From Nocardioides carbamazepini (GTDB taxonomy: Bacteria > Actinomycetota > Actinomycetes > Propionibacteriales > Nocardioidaceae), in assembly GCF_024614185.1 (NCBI RefSeq), contig NZ_JAHTLF010000015.1, positions 383,402-447,401 on the forward strand: DNA of 64,000 bases, read 5' to 3'. Made by a program: the position numbers and the translations under genes. Every line of letters starts with the position of its first letter. Positions within the stretch are counted from its first letter, which is position 1. The notes under the pieces were generated by a model. It was not told the origin of the DNA and ran no database searches. It saw only the letters and a program-made list of their open reading frames with translations. Positions 24,678 through 33,650 of the stretch are shown in pieces.

Positions 24678-26999
24678 TCACTGAAGCGCCGTCTCGATCT
24701 GCGCGTTCACCGCGGGGGGCGTGGGTTCGGCGTCACCGCTGATCGAGATCCGCACCCAGTGGATCTCCCCGGAGAACGAGCCGTCCGGCTCCCGGTAGTC
24801 GTCGATCACAGGTGCACCCTCGAGGTCGCCACCGACGTCTGTGCTGCCGCTGGATCCGGTGTGGAACGGCACCGTCCGCTCGATGCGGCCGTTCGCGACC
24901 TCGTGGCCGTCCACGACGAGGCGGCCCGTTCCCCCCCGCCCGAAACCAGGCGCATCGTCGCACTCGAACTCGTAGCGGACCTCGTGCACACCGGGACCCA
25001 GCTGGTCCTGGGCGCACACGTCGTAGCGCTCGCGGGCGAACCAGTTGTACGAGTACTGCGGAACGCCCTGGTTGAGCCACAGCGTCCATCCGCCGAACCG
25101 CCCACCTTGCGAGACAATGGCGCCCTCTCCACCGTCCTCACCGACAGTGATCGAGGCGTGGACGACATGCGACTTGTTCTTGACATTGGGCACGGCCACC
25201 TCGTGCAACCGACGCATTCCCGGCCGCAGAACCATCTCTGTACGTCCCTTGAGCAGGTCGGGCCGACCCGCGATGTCGGAGTTGAACCGCTCCACCCGGC
25301 GGTCGTCCAACGGGAGCACACTGTTGGCCTTCGCCTCTCGCTCGAAGACCGCCTGCAGCTCCGCGAGCTTCTCCGGCATCTCCTCGGCGAGGTCGTCTGC
25401 CTGGCTCCAGTCCTCGGGGCTGTACAGCTCCCACCGGTCCTCGGCGAGGGGGATCGCCTGAGAGTGATCCCACGGGGTCACGTGCTTGGTGCAGGCGGTC
25501 CAGCCCTCGTGATAGATCCCACGGTTCCCGAACATCTCGAAGTACTGCGTGGTGTGCCGCTCCGCGGCCTGAGGGTCGTCGAACGAGTAGAGCATGCTGA
25601 CGCCGTCGGTCCGCTGTTGAGTCGTGCCGTTCACGCTCTCCGGCAGCGGGAGCCCTGCCGCCTCCAGCACGGTAGGCATCACGTCGATGACATGGTGCCA
25701 CTGTGTGCGCACCTCGCCTGTCTCCTTGATGCCTCGGGGCCAGTGGACGATAGTGCCGACTCGGGTGCCGCCCCAGTGCGAGGCGACCTGCTTGGTCCAC
25801 TGGTACGGCGTGTTCGTGGCGTGCGCCCATCCGGCCGAGAAGTGGTTGTAGGCGCGTGGCCCTCCGACCTCGTCCAGCATGTCGAGCATCGCGTCGGAGG
25901 AGTCGTGGATACCGTTGAGGCTGGCGATCTCGTTGAGCGTGCCGTGGATGCCTCCCTCGGCGGACGCGCCGTTGTCGCCCATGATGTAGATGAACAAGGT
26001 GTTGTCGAACGCGTCCACCTCCTTCACCGCCCGGACCAGCCGTCCGACCTGCGCATCCGTGTGCTCGGCGAAACCGGCGAACGCCTCCATCAGCCGGGCC
26101 GCGACCGTTCGCTCGTCGTCCGTCAGGTCCTCCCATGCGGGGATCTCGTCATGACGTGAGGTCAGCGGACAGTCGGGCGGGACGACTCCGAGCTCCCGCT
26201 GGTGCGCGACGATGCGCTCGCGCTCGGCGTCCCAGCCCTGGTCGAACCGACCGCGGTACTTCTCGATCCACTCGCGGGGCACATGGTGCGGAGCATGTGT
26301 CGCGCCGAACGAGAGATAGAGGAAGAACGGCTTCTGCGGTGCCAGCACCTTCTGGGTCTGGACCCATTCGATCGACTTGTCCACGATGTCTTCACTGAAG
26401 TGGTAGCTCGCATCCTTCGGCGGCGAGACCGGCGTGGTGCCGTCGTACAGCAGCGGGGCATATTGGTTGGCCTCCCCCGCGACGATGCCGTAGAACCGCT
26501 CGAACCCCTCACCGGTGGGCCAGCGGTCGAATGGCCCGACCGGGCTGACCTCCCACGGGGGTGTTTGGTGCATCTTGCCGAACGCCCCGGTGTTGTACCC
26601 GTTCAGGCGGAGGACCTCGGCCAGGGTCGCGGCACTCCTCGGTCGTACTGAGGTGTAGCCGGGAACCGGTGTGGCCAGGTTGGTGATCGAGGCCATGTTG
26701 ACGGCGTGATGGTTGCGACCTGTCATCAGAGCCTGACGGGTGGGACTGCAGAGAGCCGTGGTGTGGAATCGCGTGTACCGGAGCCCTGAGCCGGCCAGCT
26801 CCTCAGCAGTCGGTGACTGGGACGGCCCACCGAATGCCGATGTGGCACCGAATCCCATATCGTCGATCAGCACGATCACCACATTGGGAGCGCCCTCCGG
26901 TGCCGCAACCGACTCGAGGTTCAAGGCGCCGGAGCGAGTCGGCAGCTGTTGCAGCACCTCGTCCGGAATGGGGAGAACCGTGCGGTCGAGCTTGGTCAC
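24678..26999 (-). CDS. Type I arylsulfatase, cytoplasmic
   Basis: A 773-residue sulfatase of the large actinobacterial AtsA-like type. The metal aspartates are in V-I-V-L-I-D-D-M-G-F (46-47), and the formylglycine site is C84 in A-L-C-S-P-T-R-Q-A-L-M-T-G-R, a perfect C-x-P-x-R motif. I start at GTG 26999: AAGGAG is upstream, and the GTG overlaps the stop of the ABC ATPase (GTGA). No signal peptide follows this start, so hydrolysis should occur in the cytosol. With the importer genes ahead and its activating enzyme behind, the likely role is desulfation of an imported sulfate ester. Substrate unknown. Confidence 0.93.
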   Translation of the reverse strand: MTKLDRTVLPIPDEVLQQLPTRSGALNLESVAAPEGAPNVVIVLIDDMGFGATSAFGGPSQSPTAEELAGSGLRYTRFHTTALCSPTRQALMTGRNHHAVNMASITNLATPVPGYTSVRPRSAATLAEVLRLNGYNTGAFGKMHQTPPWEVSPVGPFDRWPTGEGFERFYGIVAGEANQYAPLLYDGTTPVSPPKDASYHFSEDIVDKSIEWVQTQKVLAPQKPFFLYLSFGATHAPHHVPREWIEKYRGRFDQGWDAERERIVAHQRELGVVPPDCPLTSRHDEIPAWEDLTDDERTVAARLMEAFAGFAEHTDAQVGRLVRAVKEVDAFDNTLFIYIMGDNGASAEGGIHGTLNEIASLNGIHDSSDAMLDMLDEVGGPRAYNHFSAGWAHATNTPYQWTKQVASHWGGTRVGTIVHWPRGIKETGEVRTQWHHVIDVMPTVLEAAGLPLPESVNGTTQQRTDGVSMLYSFDDPQAAERHTTQYFEMFGNRGIYHEGWTACTKHVTPWDHSQAIPLAEDRWELYSPEDWSQADDLAEEMPEKLAELQAVFEREAKANSVLPLDDRRVERFNSDIAGRPDLLKGRTEMVLRPGMRRLHEVAVPNVKNKSHVVHASITVGEDGGEGAIVSQGGRFGGWTLWLNQGVPQYSYNWFARERYDVCAQDQLGPGVHEVRYEFECDDAPGFGRGGTGRLVVDGHEVANGRIERTVPFHTGSSGSTDVGGDLEGAPVIDDYREPDGSFSGEIHWVRISISGDAEPTPPAVNAQIETALQ

Positions 27000-28003
27000 T
27001 GGGATGTACTCCTTCTCGTCGTGTCGACGACGCCTGTCGGAAAATGGCAAGCAGCGGCGTGGCTGGGGGAAATCGGAGTCAGCTCGGGCTCCGTGGTTCT
27101 GCAGATGTCGCGGGCGCCCGGGCAGCGCGGCGCGAACAGGCACCCGGCGGGGTCGCCTTGGGGCGTCTGGACTTCGATCGGGCGCCGAGTCGCCGAGCCG
27201 GGCTCCACACCAACCTCCAGGACCGAGTGCAACAAGAGGGAGGTGTAGTGGTGCTGGGGGTTCTCGAAGATCTGGTCGGACTCCCCCGTCTCGACGATCC
27301 TTCCCTTGTACATCACGGCCACCCGGTCACTGACGTGGCGGACGACACCGAGGTCGTGGGAGATGAACAGCGTGGTGAGGGAGAGCTCCCGCTTCAGGTG
27401 GTCCAGCAGGTTGAGGATCTGGGCCTGGACCGACACATCGAGGGCAGAGACCGCCTCGTCACAGACGAGGAGCTCCGGGTCCGTGGTGAGAGCTCGGGCG
27501 ATCCCGACGCGCTGGGCCTGCCCCCCTGAGAGCTGCCGGGCCGACCGGTCGCCGAACCGTGCCGGGTCGAGCCCGACCAGGTCCAGGAGCTCATCCACCC
27601 GGGTGCGGGCCCTGGAGCTGGTCCAGCGGGCCAGACGCAGGGGCTCGGCCACCACCTGTCGCACCGTCCACCGAGGATTGACAGAGTTGTAGGGGTCCTG
27701 GAAGACCAGCTGCATCGACGAGCGCGCTTCCCTCAACGCACGGCCGCGGAGGGTGGTGAGCTCCGCACCGCCCAACGTGACACTGCCTGCGGTAGGAGGC
27801 CTGATACCGAGGACGGCACGCGCCGTCGTCGACTTGCCGCACCCGCTCTCTCCCACGAGCCCCAATGTCTCCCCACGGAACACGGTGAACGAGACCCCGT
27901 CCACCGCGTGGAAGGCTCGCTTCCCACGGCCATAGAGCTGTCGCAGGTCCTTGACCTGCAGGACCACCTCGCCGAGCTCCTGGTGGGCCGTATGGGCGCT
28001 CAT
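26996..28003 (-). CDS. Peptide-type ABC importer ATPase (OppF/DppF-like)
   Basis: A 335-residue ATPase. Walker A G-E-S-G-C-G-K-S-T, signature R-Q-L-S-G-G-Q-A-Q-R, Walker B L-L-V-C-D-E-A-V-S-A-L-D and the switch histidine in F-I-S-H-D-L-G are intact. The C-terminal C-x6-C-like cluster (G-C-L-F-A-P-R-C-P, then C-R) is the family's oligopeptide/dipeptide extension. The ATG at 28003 has AAGGAG upstream; its start overlaps the stop of the previous ATPase gene, and its stop overlaps the sulfatase start. Confidence 0.93.
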   Translation of the reverse strand: MSAHTAHQELGEVVLQVKDLRQLYGRGKRAFHAVDGVSFTVFRGETLGLVGESGCGKSTTARAVLGIRPPTAGSVTLGGAELTTLRGRALREARSSMQLVFQDPYNSVNPRWTVRQVVAEPLRLARWTSSRARTRVDELLDLVGLDPARFGDRSARQLSGGQAQRVGIARALTTDPELLVCDEAVSALDVSVQAQILNLLDHLKRELSLTTLFISHDLGVVRHVSDRVAVMYKGRIVETGESDQIFENPQHHYTSLLLHSVLEVGVEPGSATRRPIEVQTPQGDPAGCLFAPRCPGARDICRTTEPELTPISPSHAAACHFPTGVVDTTRRSTSQ

Positions 28004-28983
28004 CTCGACTCCTTCCCGACGGGGTGCCAGCACTCGAAGACGTGGTCTCCGGCAACCTCGCGCGTGACTGGCTGCTGCTTGCACTGACTCGTGACGAACC
28101 GACACCGTGGGGCGAAGGCGCACCCACTGATACCCAGCGCCAGGTCCGGAGGACCGCCAGGGATCGTCTGCAACGCCCCTCTGCCTGCGCGTGCCGACGG
28201 CAGGGACTCCAGCAGGGCCTGCGTGTACGGCATCTCGACATCCGCGAACAGCTCGGCTGCCGGCGCGCGCTCCACCACCCGTCCGGCGTACATGACCGCG
28301 ACATCGTCGGCGTAGTGGGCCGCGACGCCCATGTCGTGGGTGATGAGCAGCACGGACATGTCACGGGAACGCTGAAGGCTGCGGAGCAGATCGAGGATCT
28401 GGACCTGCGTCGTCACGTCGAGCGCCGTCGTCGGCTCATCCGCCACCAGTACCTCAGGCTCGGCGGAGAGGGCCATGGCGATCGCGACCCGCTGACGCAT
28501 CCCTCCCGAGAGCTCGTGCGGGTACTTCTTCGCGACACGTGCCGCGTCAGGCAGCTTGACCGAGTCCAGGTGTTCCAGCACCTTGGCCCGCACGGCTGAA
28601 GCACGGCGGTCGGGAAAGTGGATCTTGATGGCCTCCCCGACCTGGTCGCCGATGCGTCTCGTGGGGTTGAGCGCTCTGCTCGGGTCCTGGAAGATCATCG
28701 CGATCCTCCGTCCTCGGATGCTCCGCATGGCCGACTCGGACTTCCCGAGGAGCTCCTCCTGGTGCAACCGCATCGAGCCCGGACCGATGCGCGCACTGTG
28801 CGCCGGGAGCAGCCCCATCAGTGCGCGACCAGTGACCGACTTGCCCGACCCGGATTCTCCGATGAGGCACACCATCCGGCCGGCGCGCACCTCGAGGCTC
28901 ACCCCGCGCAGGGCCCGGACCTCTCCACGCGGAGTCGAGAAGGCCACGTGCAGGTCCTCGATCGCGACCACCACGTCACTCAT
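28000..28983 (-). CDS. Peptide-type ABC importer ATPase (OppD/DppD-like)
   Basis: A 327-residue ATPase, partner of the next gene in a heterodimer. Walker A G-E-S-G-S-G-K-S-V-T, signature L-S-G-G-M-R-Q-R, Walker B V-L-V-A-D-E-P-T-T-A-L-D, switch I-T-H-D-M-G, and the C-terminal G-C-A-F-A-P-R-C motif. The chosen ATG at 28983 overlaps the permease stop (ATGA). Order and overlaps show a single transcript with the permeases and the sulfatase. Confidence 0.93.
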   Translation of the reverse strand: MSDVVVAIEDLHVAFSTPRGEVRALRGVSLEVRAGRMVCLIGESGSGKSVTGRALMGLLPAHSARIGPGSMRLHQEELLGKSESAMRSIRGRRIAMIFQDPSRALNPTRRIGDQVGEAIKIHFPDRRASAVRAKVLEHLDSVKLPDAARVAKKYPHELSGGMRQRVAIAMALSAEPEVLVADEPTTALDVTTQVQILDLLRSLQRSRDMSVLLITHDMGVAAHYADDVAVMYAGRVVERAPAAELFADVEMPYTQALLESLPSARAGRGALQTIPGGPPDLALGISGCAFAPRCRFVTSQCKQQPVTREVAGDHVFECWHPVGKESR

Positions 28984-29852
28984 GCGGCACCCACCTTCCG
29001 GTCGGCGCGCATCCGCAGTCCCTCTCCCACGAGATTCAGGTTGAGAACGGTCAGGAACAAGAGGATGGCGGGCACGAAGGCAACGTGGGAGGCCATCGCC
29101 AGCTCGGTCTTGCCGTCCGCGAGCATGTTGCCCCACGTCGACTGCGGCGGACGCACACCCAGACCCAGGAACGACAGGCTCGACTCGATGACGATCGCGG
29201 TGCCTGTCGCCAGGAGGCCGTAGGCCAACAGGGACTGGAGCACAAGAGGAACGATGTGCCGCCTGAGCGTGTAACCCACGTTGGCTCCCGCCAAGGACGC
29301 AGCGACGACGAAGTCACTGTTGCGGATCTTGATGGCGTTGGCGCGAGCCAGTCGAACGTAGGCGGGAACGGTGTGACAGCAGATCGCCAGCACGATGTTC
29401 CGCACGCTCGGGCCGAGGAATGTCGCGATCGCGAGTGCCAGGATCAGCGAGGGGAATGCCAAGAAGATCTCCGTGAGCCTGCTGATGACCGCGTCCACCT
29501 TCCCACCGAGGAAGCCAGCAGTCACTCCGAGCAGGCCCCCGACGATGAACCCGATCGCAACGGCGGAGAACCCGACGAGCAGTGAGACCCGTCCGCCGTC
29601 GAGCGCTCGGGAGAGGACGTCCCTCCCCAGACCGTCGGTCCCCAGCAGATGACCCGGACTCAGCGGAGCGAGGCGTGCATCAGCGAGCGTCTGGCGCTCA
29701 GGGTCCGGGAGATTGAACAAGAAGGGGCCGAGAGTCACGGCGAGGACGAGAAGCACCAGCACTCCCGCCGGCACGAGCATCGCGCGGTTCTGGGCGAATG
29801 CGGAGGGGGCTCCCGCGGATCGTGCCCGCTTCGCGGTCGTGGTGTCAGCCAT
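28980..29852 (-). CDS. Peptide-type ABC importer permease (OppC/DppC-like)
   Basis: A 290-residue inner-membrane permease. A cytosolic N-terminus is followed by a first helix, then the family's L-L-G-T-D-G-L-G-R-D-V-L-S-R motif and the E-A-A-like coupling loop near A-A-S-L-A-G-A-N. About six membrane spans are visible. It pairs with the OppB-like permease, which it overlaps by 8 bp. Substrate specificity is set mainly by the binding protein; the operon's sulfatase implies a sulfated solute rather than peptides. Confidence 0.92.
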   Translation of the reverse strand: MADTTTAKRARSAGAPSAFAQNRAMLVPAGVLVLLVLAVTLGPFLFNLPDPERQTLADARLAPLSPGHLLGTDGLGRDVLSRALDGGRVSLLVGFSAVAIGFIVGGLLGVTAGFLGGKVDAVISRLTEIFLAFPSLILALAIATFLGPSVRNIVLAICCHTVPAYVRLARANAIKIRNSDFVVAASLAGANVGYTLRRHIVPLVLQSLLAYGLLATGTAIVIESSLSFLGLGVRPPQSTWGNMLADGKTELAMASHVAFVPAILLFLTVLNLNLVGEGLRMRADRKVGAA

Positions 29853-30792
29853 GCTGCTTCACCCTGGGGTCGATGAATCGGTAAAGGAGGTCGACCAGCG
29901 CGTTGATCAGCACGAAGGCGATCGCGATGAACATCACGATTCCTTGAACGGTCGTGGCGTCTCGCTGGTAGATCGAGGACACCAGCAGCTCGCCCAGCCC
30001 AGGCAGGGCGAAGAGGTGCTCGACGATCACGGCGCCCCCGAGCAGCACGCCGAACTGGAGTCCGACGATCGTCACGAACGGCAGGAGGGAGTTGCGCAGG
30101 ACGTGCCTGATCATCACCGAGCGCATGGTGGCTCCCTTGGCCCGAGCCACGAGGGGGTACTCCTCGTCGCTCAGCTGGGCCACGAGGTCAGACCTGAGGA
30201 CTCGCATGAAGATGGCTGCCTCGACGAACAGCAGGGACGCCACCGGCATGACCAGCGTTCGCACATGGGCCACAAGTCCCTCCGACCATGGGTTCCATCC
30301 TGTCGCCGGCAGCCAGCCCAGCTTCACGGAGAAGACGTAGATGAGCAGGATCCCGGCCAAGAACGGCGGCGCCGCGATGCCGGCGTAGGCACCCATGCTC
30401 AAGACCTTGTCCTGCCACCGGTTCCGGAACCGAGCAGCCACCAACGCAGTGGGGATGGCGAGCAGGACGGAGGCCGACAGGGTCACGACAGCCAGCTCCA
30501 ACGTGACAGGCAGGCGGAGCCGGATCAACTCGGTCACCGGGTAGCCCATGGTGAGGGAATCCCCCAGATCACCGCGCATTGCGCTCGTGAGCCACTCCCA
30601 GTACCGAGACAACAGCGGGTCGTCCAGACCGAGCTCCGCTCGCAACGCCGCCTTGGCCTCCGGGCTGGCCCCCTCCCCGAGGACCGTCGTCGTGACGTCC
30701 CCGGGGAGGAGGTGGAGGAGAACGAAGGAGACAACCGTGACTCCGAACACCACGACGACCAGCTGGGCAGCTCTCAGAACGAGGTAGCGCAC
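29845..30792 (-). CDS. Peptide-type ABC importer permease (OppB/DppB-like)
   Basis: A 315-residue permease starting at GTG 30792. The N-terminus has the family's first helix (V-V-V-F-G-V-T-V-V-S-F-V) and H-L-L-P-G-D. Further on come G-L-D-D-P-L-L-S-R-Y, the permease domain with A-R-A-K-G-A-T (coupling loop), and L-P-F-V-T-I-V-G-L-Q-F-G. Forms the membrane channel with the OppC-like protein. Located 28 bp after the binding-protein gene. Confidence 0.92.
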   Translation of the reverse strand: MRYLVLRAAQLVVVVFGVTVVSFVLLHLLPGDVTTTVLGEGASPEAKAALRAELGLDDPLLSRYWEWLTSAMRGDLGDSLTMGYPVTELIRLRLPVTLELAVVTLSASVLLAIPTALVAARFRNRWQDKVLSMGAYAGIAAPPFLAGILLIYVFSVKLGWLPATGWNPWSEGLVAHVRTLVMPVASLLFVEAAIFMRVLRSDLVAQLSDEEYPLVARAKGATMRSVMIRHVLRNSLLPFVTIVGLQFGVLLGGAVIVEHLFALPGLGELLVSSIYQRDATTVQGIVMFIAIAFVLINALVDLLYRFIDPRVKQHG

Positions 30793-30820
30793 CGTGTGTC
30801 CTTCAGGTCAGCTCGAGATG

Positions 30821-32368
30821 TCATTCGGTCACGTAGGCGTCGCTCAACACCGTCCGGCCGTCAGGGGCGTCTGGGATGCCGCCCACGTGTGAACGCCACG
30901 CCTGGGGAAGGTCGTTGGAGAAGAGCCAGCACATCGGGGTCGCCTCTGCCAGCTTGTCCGAGATCCCGGCGTAGATCTCCTTGCGTCGAGATTCGTCCGT
31001 CTCCTGACGTCCCTCCCGGATGAGCCCTCCGACCTCCGGGTCCGCATAGCCGGTGGTGTTTAAGAACGCACCCTCGACGAAGGTGTTCGCGACGTTGCGG
31101 TCCGGCTCGACATCGCCCTGGTAGCGATACGGCATCGCCTCGTACTCCAGACTCGTTGCCCGCTCGATGGCCGTCGTCGTCTCGACGGCCTCGCCTGTGA
31201 CATCGATGCCTGCTGCTTTCCACTGCGCCATGATGGCGTCCCCGAGAGACTTCGAGATGGACGCGACAGTCAGTGTGACGTCGAGCCCTCCGAGCTCGTC
31301 GACCAGCTCCTTGGCACGGTCGAGGTCATAGGACACATATCCCGCGGGGGTCTCGGCGGGACCGAAGGGATGGTCCGGTCCGAACGGCGAGCTGATGTCC
31401 GTGCCGTAGACCCCGAGGTTGACGGCCTGATTGATCGCATCGGCGTCCGTGGCGGCACACACCGCCTCACGTGCTCGCACGTCGTCGAACGGGGCGCGCG
31501 TGTTGTTCAGCGAGATCATGTTGTTGCCGAAACCCGACGGGTGGCTGACCACGACGGAATCGTTGCCCTCGGCGCTCTTGATGCTCTTCGGGTCGATGTT
31601 GTGGATGACGTCCACGGCTCCCGACGTGAGGCTCGCGTACCGCGCCTGCGCGTCAGGGATGAACTTCAAGGTCACCTTGTCGAGGTAGGGCCGCTCGGGG
31701 ACGTAGTAGTCGTCGAACCGCTCCAGCTCCAACTCGTCGCCGGGGTTCTCGCGCACGAACTTGAAGGGCCCAGCGCCCACCGGGTTCTGGTCGATCTTGT
31801 CGCCGTACTTCTCCAGAGCGGTCGGCGAGACGATCCCGGACGCCACGCCACCGAGCCCGAGCCGGAGAAATGCGACGTCGGGGCTCTTCATGTTGATCTG
31901 GACGGTGCGTCCATCGACCACCTCGACGGTGTCCACGGATGCGAAGTAGGCCGCACTGGTGGACGGCGCCTTGGGATCCCGCACCCGGTCGAGGCTGATC
32001 TTGACGGCCTCGGCGTCGACAGGGGTTCCGTCGTGGAAGGTGGTGCCAGGACGCATCTTCACCGTGTAGCGCCGGCCGTCGTCGGACATCTCGACGGATT
32101 CCGCGAGCCCGGGCTCAACGGTGCCGTCGGGCTGGGCGTACACGAGCCTGTCATAGATCGCCTGGCTCGCGGTCCAGCTGCTGAACGTGGTGGCATCGTT
32201 CGGATCGGTCGTCCAAGCGATCTCGGTTGCCACGGTCAGCTCGCCGCCCTGCTGGGCTTTGCCGGTCGGGGTCCGGTCGGCGCTTCCGGCTCCTCCCCCG
32301 CATGCGGCGAGTGCCAGTGAACCCGCGACGACGAGCGGCGCGAGGCGATGCTTGGGGTTTCTCAACAT
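30821..32368 (-). CDS. ABC importer substrate-binding lipoprotein (SBP family 5)
   Basis: A 515-residue binding protein of the peptide/nickel/opine class. The first 23 residues are a lipoprotein signal: basic start, hydrophobic core, lipobox L-A-A-C with the lipidated cysteine at 23. The mature part shows typical family phrases: Y-T-V-K-M-R-P-G-T-T-F-H-D-G-T-P-V-D-A-E, and an L-G-G-L-D-V-T-L-type strand after the D-R-A-K-E-L-V helix. GGAAGGA precedes the ATG. It heads the operon that runs through the sulfatase, so it probably captures a sulfate-ester-containing solute at the membrane surface. The ligand cannot be read from the sequence. Confidence 0.92.
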   Translation of the reverse strand: MLRNPKHRLAPLVVAGSLALAACGGGAGSADRTPTGKAQQGGELTVATEIAWTTDPNDATTFSSWTASQAIYDRLVYAQPDGTVEPGLAESVEMSDDGRRYTVKMRPGTTFHDGTPVDAEAVKISLDRVRDPKAPSTSAAYFASVDTVEVVDGRTVQINMKSPDVAFLRLGLGGVASGIVSPTALEKYGDKIDQNPVGAGPFKFVRENPGDELELERFDDYYVPERPYLDKVTLKFIPDAQARYASLTSGAVDVIHNIDPKSIKSAEGNDSVVVSHPSGFGNNMISLNNTRAPFDDVRAREAVCAATDADAINQAVNLGVYGTDISSPFGPDHPFGPAETPAGYVSYDLDRAKELVDELGGLDVTLTVASISKSLGDAIMAQWKAAGIDVTGEAVETTTAIERATSLEYEAMPYRYQGDVEPDRNVANTFVEGAFLNTTGYADPEVGGLIREGRQETDESRRKEIYAGISDKLAEATPMCWLFSNDLPQAWRSHVGGIPDAPDGRTVLSDAYVTE

Positions 32369-32442
32369 GGGGTTCCTTCCGGGGCACCTTGGGGGGTGCA
32401 GCTAAGACTGATGCCGAGCCCTCACCATGTGTCGTGGGTCAC

Positions 32443-32541
32443 CGGGCTCAAACATGAACTCATATTCAAGTACGGACGTCAAGAGCTGCTGACGGTTGTC
32501 TCGGATTCGAGAGATTCGTGTTGAATCCGAACTCAAGTGCG
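32443..32541. promoter_or_regulatory. Operator-like half sites and inverted repeats (sites C and D) upstream of the transporter operon
   Basis: Site C: TTCAAGTACG at 32465-32474 equals the reverse complement of the left arm of sites A and B, with a poor partner 12 nt upstream. Site D: CGTGTTGAA at 32517-32525, 6 nt, then CTCAAGTGCG. Between them TCTCG-GATT-CGAGA is a small perfect palindrome (32499-32512). The whole 32369-32825 stretch (457 bp) has no gene and appears purely regulatory between divergent units. Confidence 0.45.
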
Positions 32542-32774
32542 TCTAGCGTCACATACCCCCCAGCTTCCCCGGAGTCCACCCCCATGCCTGCGTGGCCTCC
32601 TCGACTCCGCGCCCGCCAGCCTCCGGCGCGGCGCGCTCACACGTGGCGTGACCCCGAACCAGGACGCCGGACCTCCGCAGCACTGTCGTCGCGTCTCGTC
32701 GTATCTCCCGGGCGTGGGACCGATGGCGGCGCCCCGCCCCTGCCGGTCTTCGGGTTGTGATCGGACGACAAATG

Positions 32775-32795
32775 AAGTTGAATCCGGGTTCGACT
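32775..32795. promoter_or_regulatory. Operator-like repeat (site E) upstream of the enoyl-CoA hydratase gene
   Basis: AGTTGAATCCGGGTTCGACT: TTGAA and TTCGA are 6 nt apart, the same spacing as site D, and both sites contain GTTGAATCCG. It is about 30 bp upstream of the ATG at 32826, a position suited to repression. Confidence 0.45.
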
Positions 32796-32825
32796 AAGTG
32801 CCACGACGGATCGAGAAGGGAACCG

Positions 32826-33650
32826 ATGACGACCATCGAGACCGGCACGGACCACCTCCTGGCCAGCGTTGATGAGGGCGTGGGCACCCTCACGCTCAAC
32901 CGGCCCGAGCGCCGCAACGCGCTGTCTCACGAGATGGTGGAGGCTCTGGGCCGGGCGATCCCTCTGCTGGACGAGGATCCCGAGGTCGGCTGCCTCGTGA
33001 TCACCGGCGCCGGTGGCGCCTTCTGCTCCGGGGGTGACGTGCTCGACTTCCACGACAGTGGCGGCGAGGGCGGCGGGGCGGATGAGATCGACCCGACGGC
33101 CGTCGCGGAGCAGCTCGAGCACCAGAAGCTCACCGTGGGCGCGCTCTACCGCGCCCGGACCCCCGTCGTCGCCTCGCTCCCCGGTGCCGCCGCGGGCGCG
33201 GGCCTGGGCCTGGCGCTGGCCGCGGACCTGCGCGTCGGAAGCGCTCGCGCGCTCATGGTCACCGCCTTTGCGTCGGTCGGCCTCTCCGGCGACTTCGGCG
33301 TCGCCTGGCTGTTGCAGCGACTCGTCGGCCCGGCGAAGGCGCGCGAGCTGCTGTTCCTCAACCCGCGTGTGGACGCGCAGGCGGCCGCCGACCTCGGCCT
33401 GCTCGACCGGCTCTGCACCGAGCAGGAGCTCTCGGCCGCCACCACCACCCTCGCCAGGCGGCTCGCCGACGGGCCGCGGGGAGCACTCGCCGCGATCAAG
33501 CAGAACCTGGTCGACGCCGCCGACCAGACGCTGGAGGACTCTATGGCCGCCGAGATCCGCCGCCACAAGGCATGCGGGATCACGGCCGACCATATCGCCG
33601 CCGTGGCCGCCTTCGCCGCCAAGCAGAAGGCGGTGTTCAACCGGTCATGA
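32826..33650 (+). CDS. Enoyl-CoA hydratase/isomerase (crotonase family)
   Basis: A 274-residue crotonase-fold protein. The oxyanion-hole strands are G-A-F-C-S-G-G-D-V-L-D-F and P-G-A-A-A-G-A-G-L-G-L-A-L. The second catalytic-glutamate position reads G-D-F-G-V-A-W-L-L, so one of the two hydratase glutamates appears replaced and an isomerase or other crotonase reaction is possible. The ATG at 32826 is preceded by AAGGGA. Its stop overlaps the start of a DUF202 membrane protein gene. Divergent from the sulfatase-transporter operon across a shared regulatory region. Confidence 0.88.
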   Translation: MTTIETGTDHLLASVDEGVGTLTLNRPERRNALSHEMVEALGRAIPLLDEDPEVGCLVITGAGGAFCSGGDVLDFHDSGGEGGGADEIDPTAVAEQLEHQKLTVGALYRARTPVVASLPGAAAGAGLGLALAADLRVGSARALMVTAFASVGLSGDFGVAWLLQRLVGPAKARELLFLNPRVDAQAAADLGLLDRLCTEQELSAATTTLARRLADGPRGALAAIKQNLVDAADQTLEDSMAAEIRRHKACGITADHIAAVAAFAAKQKAVFNRS

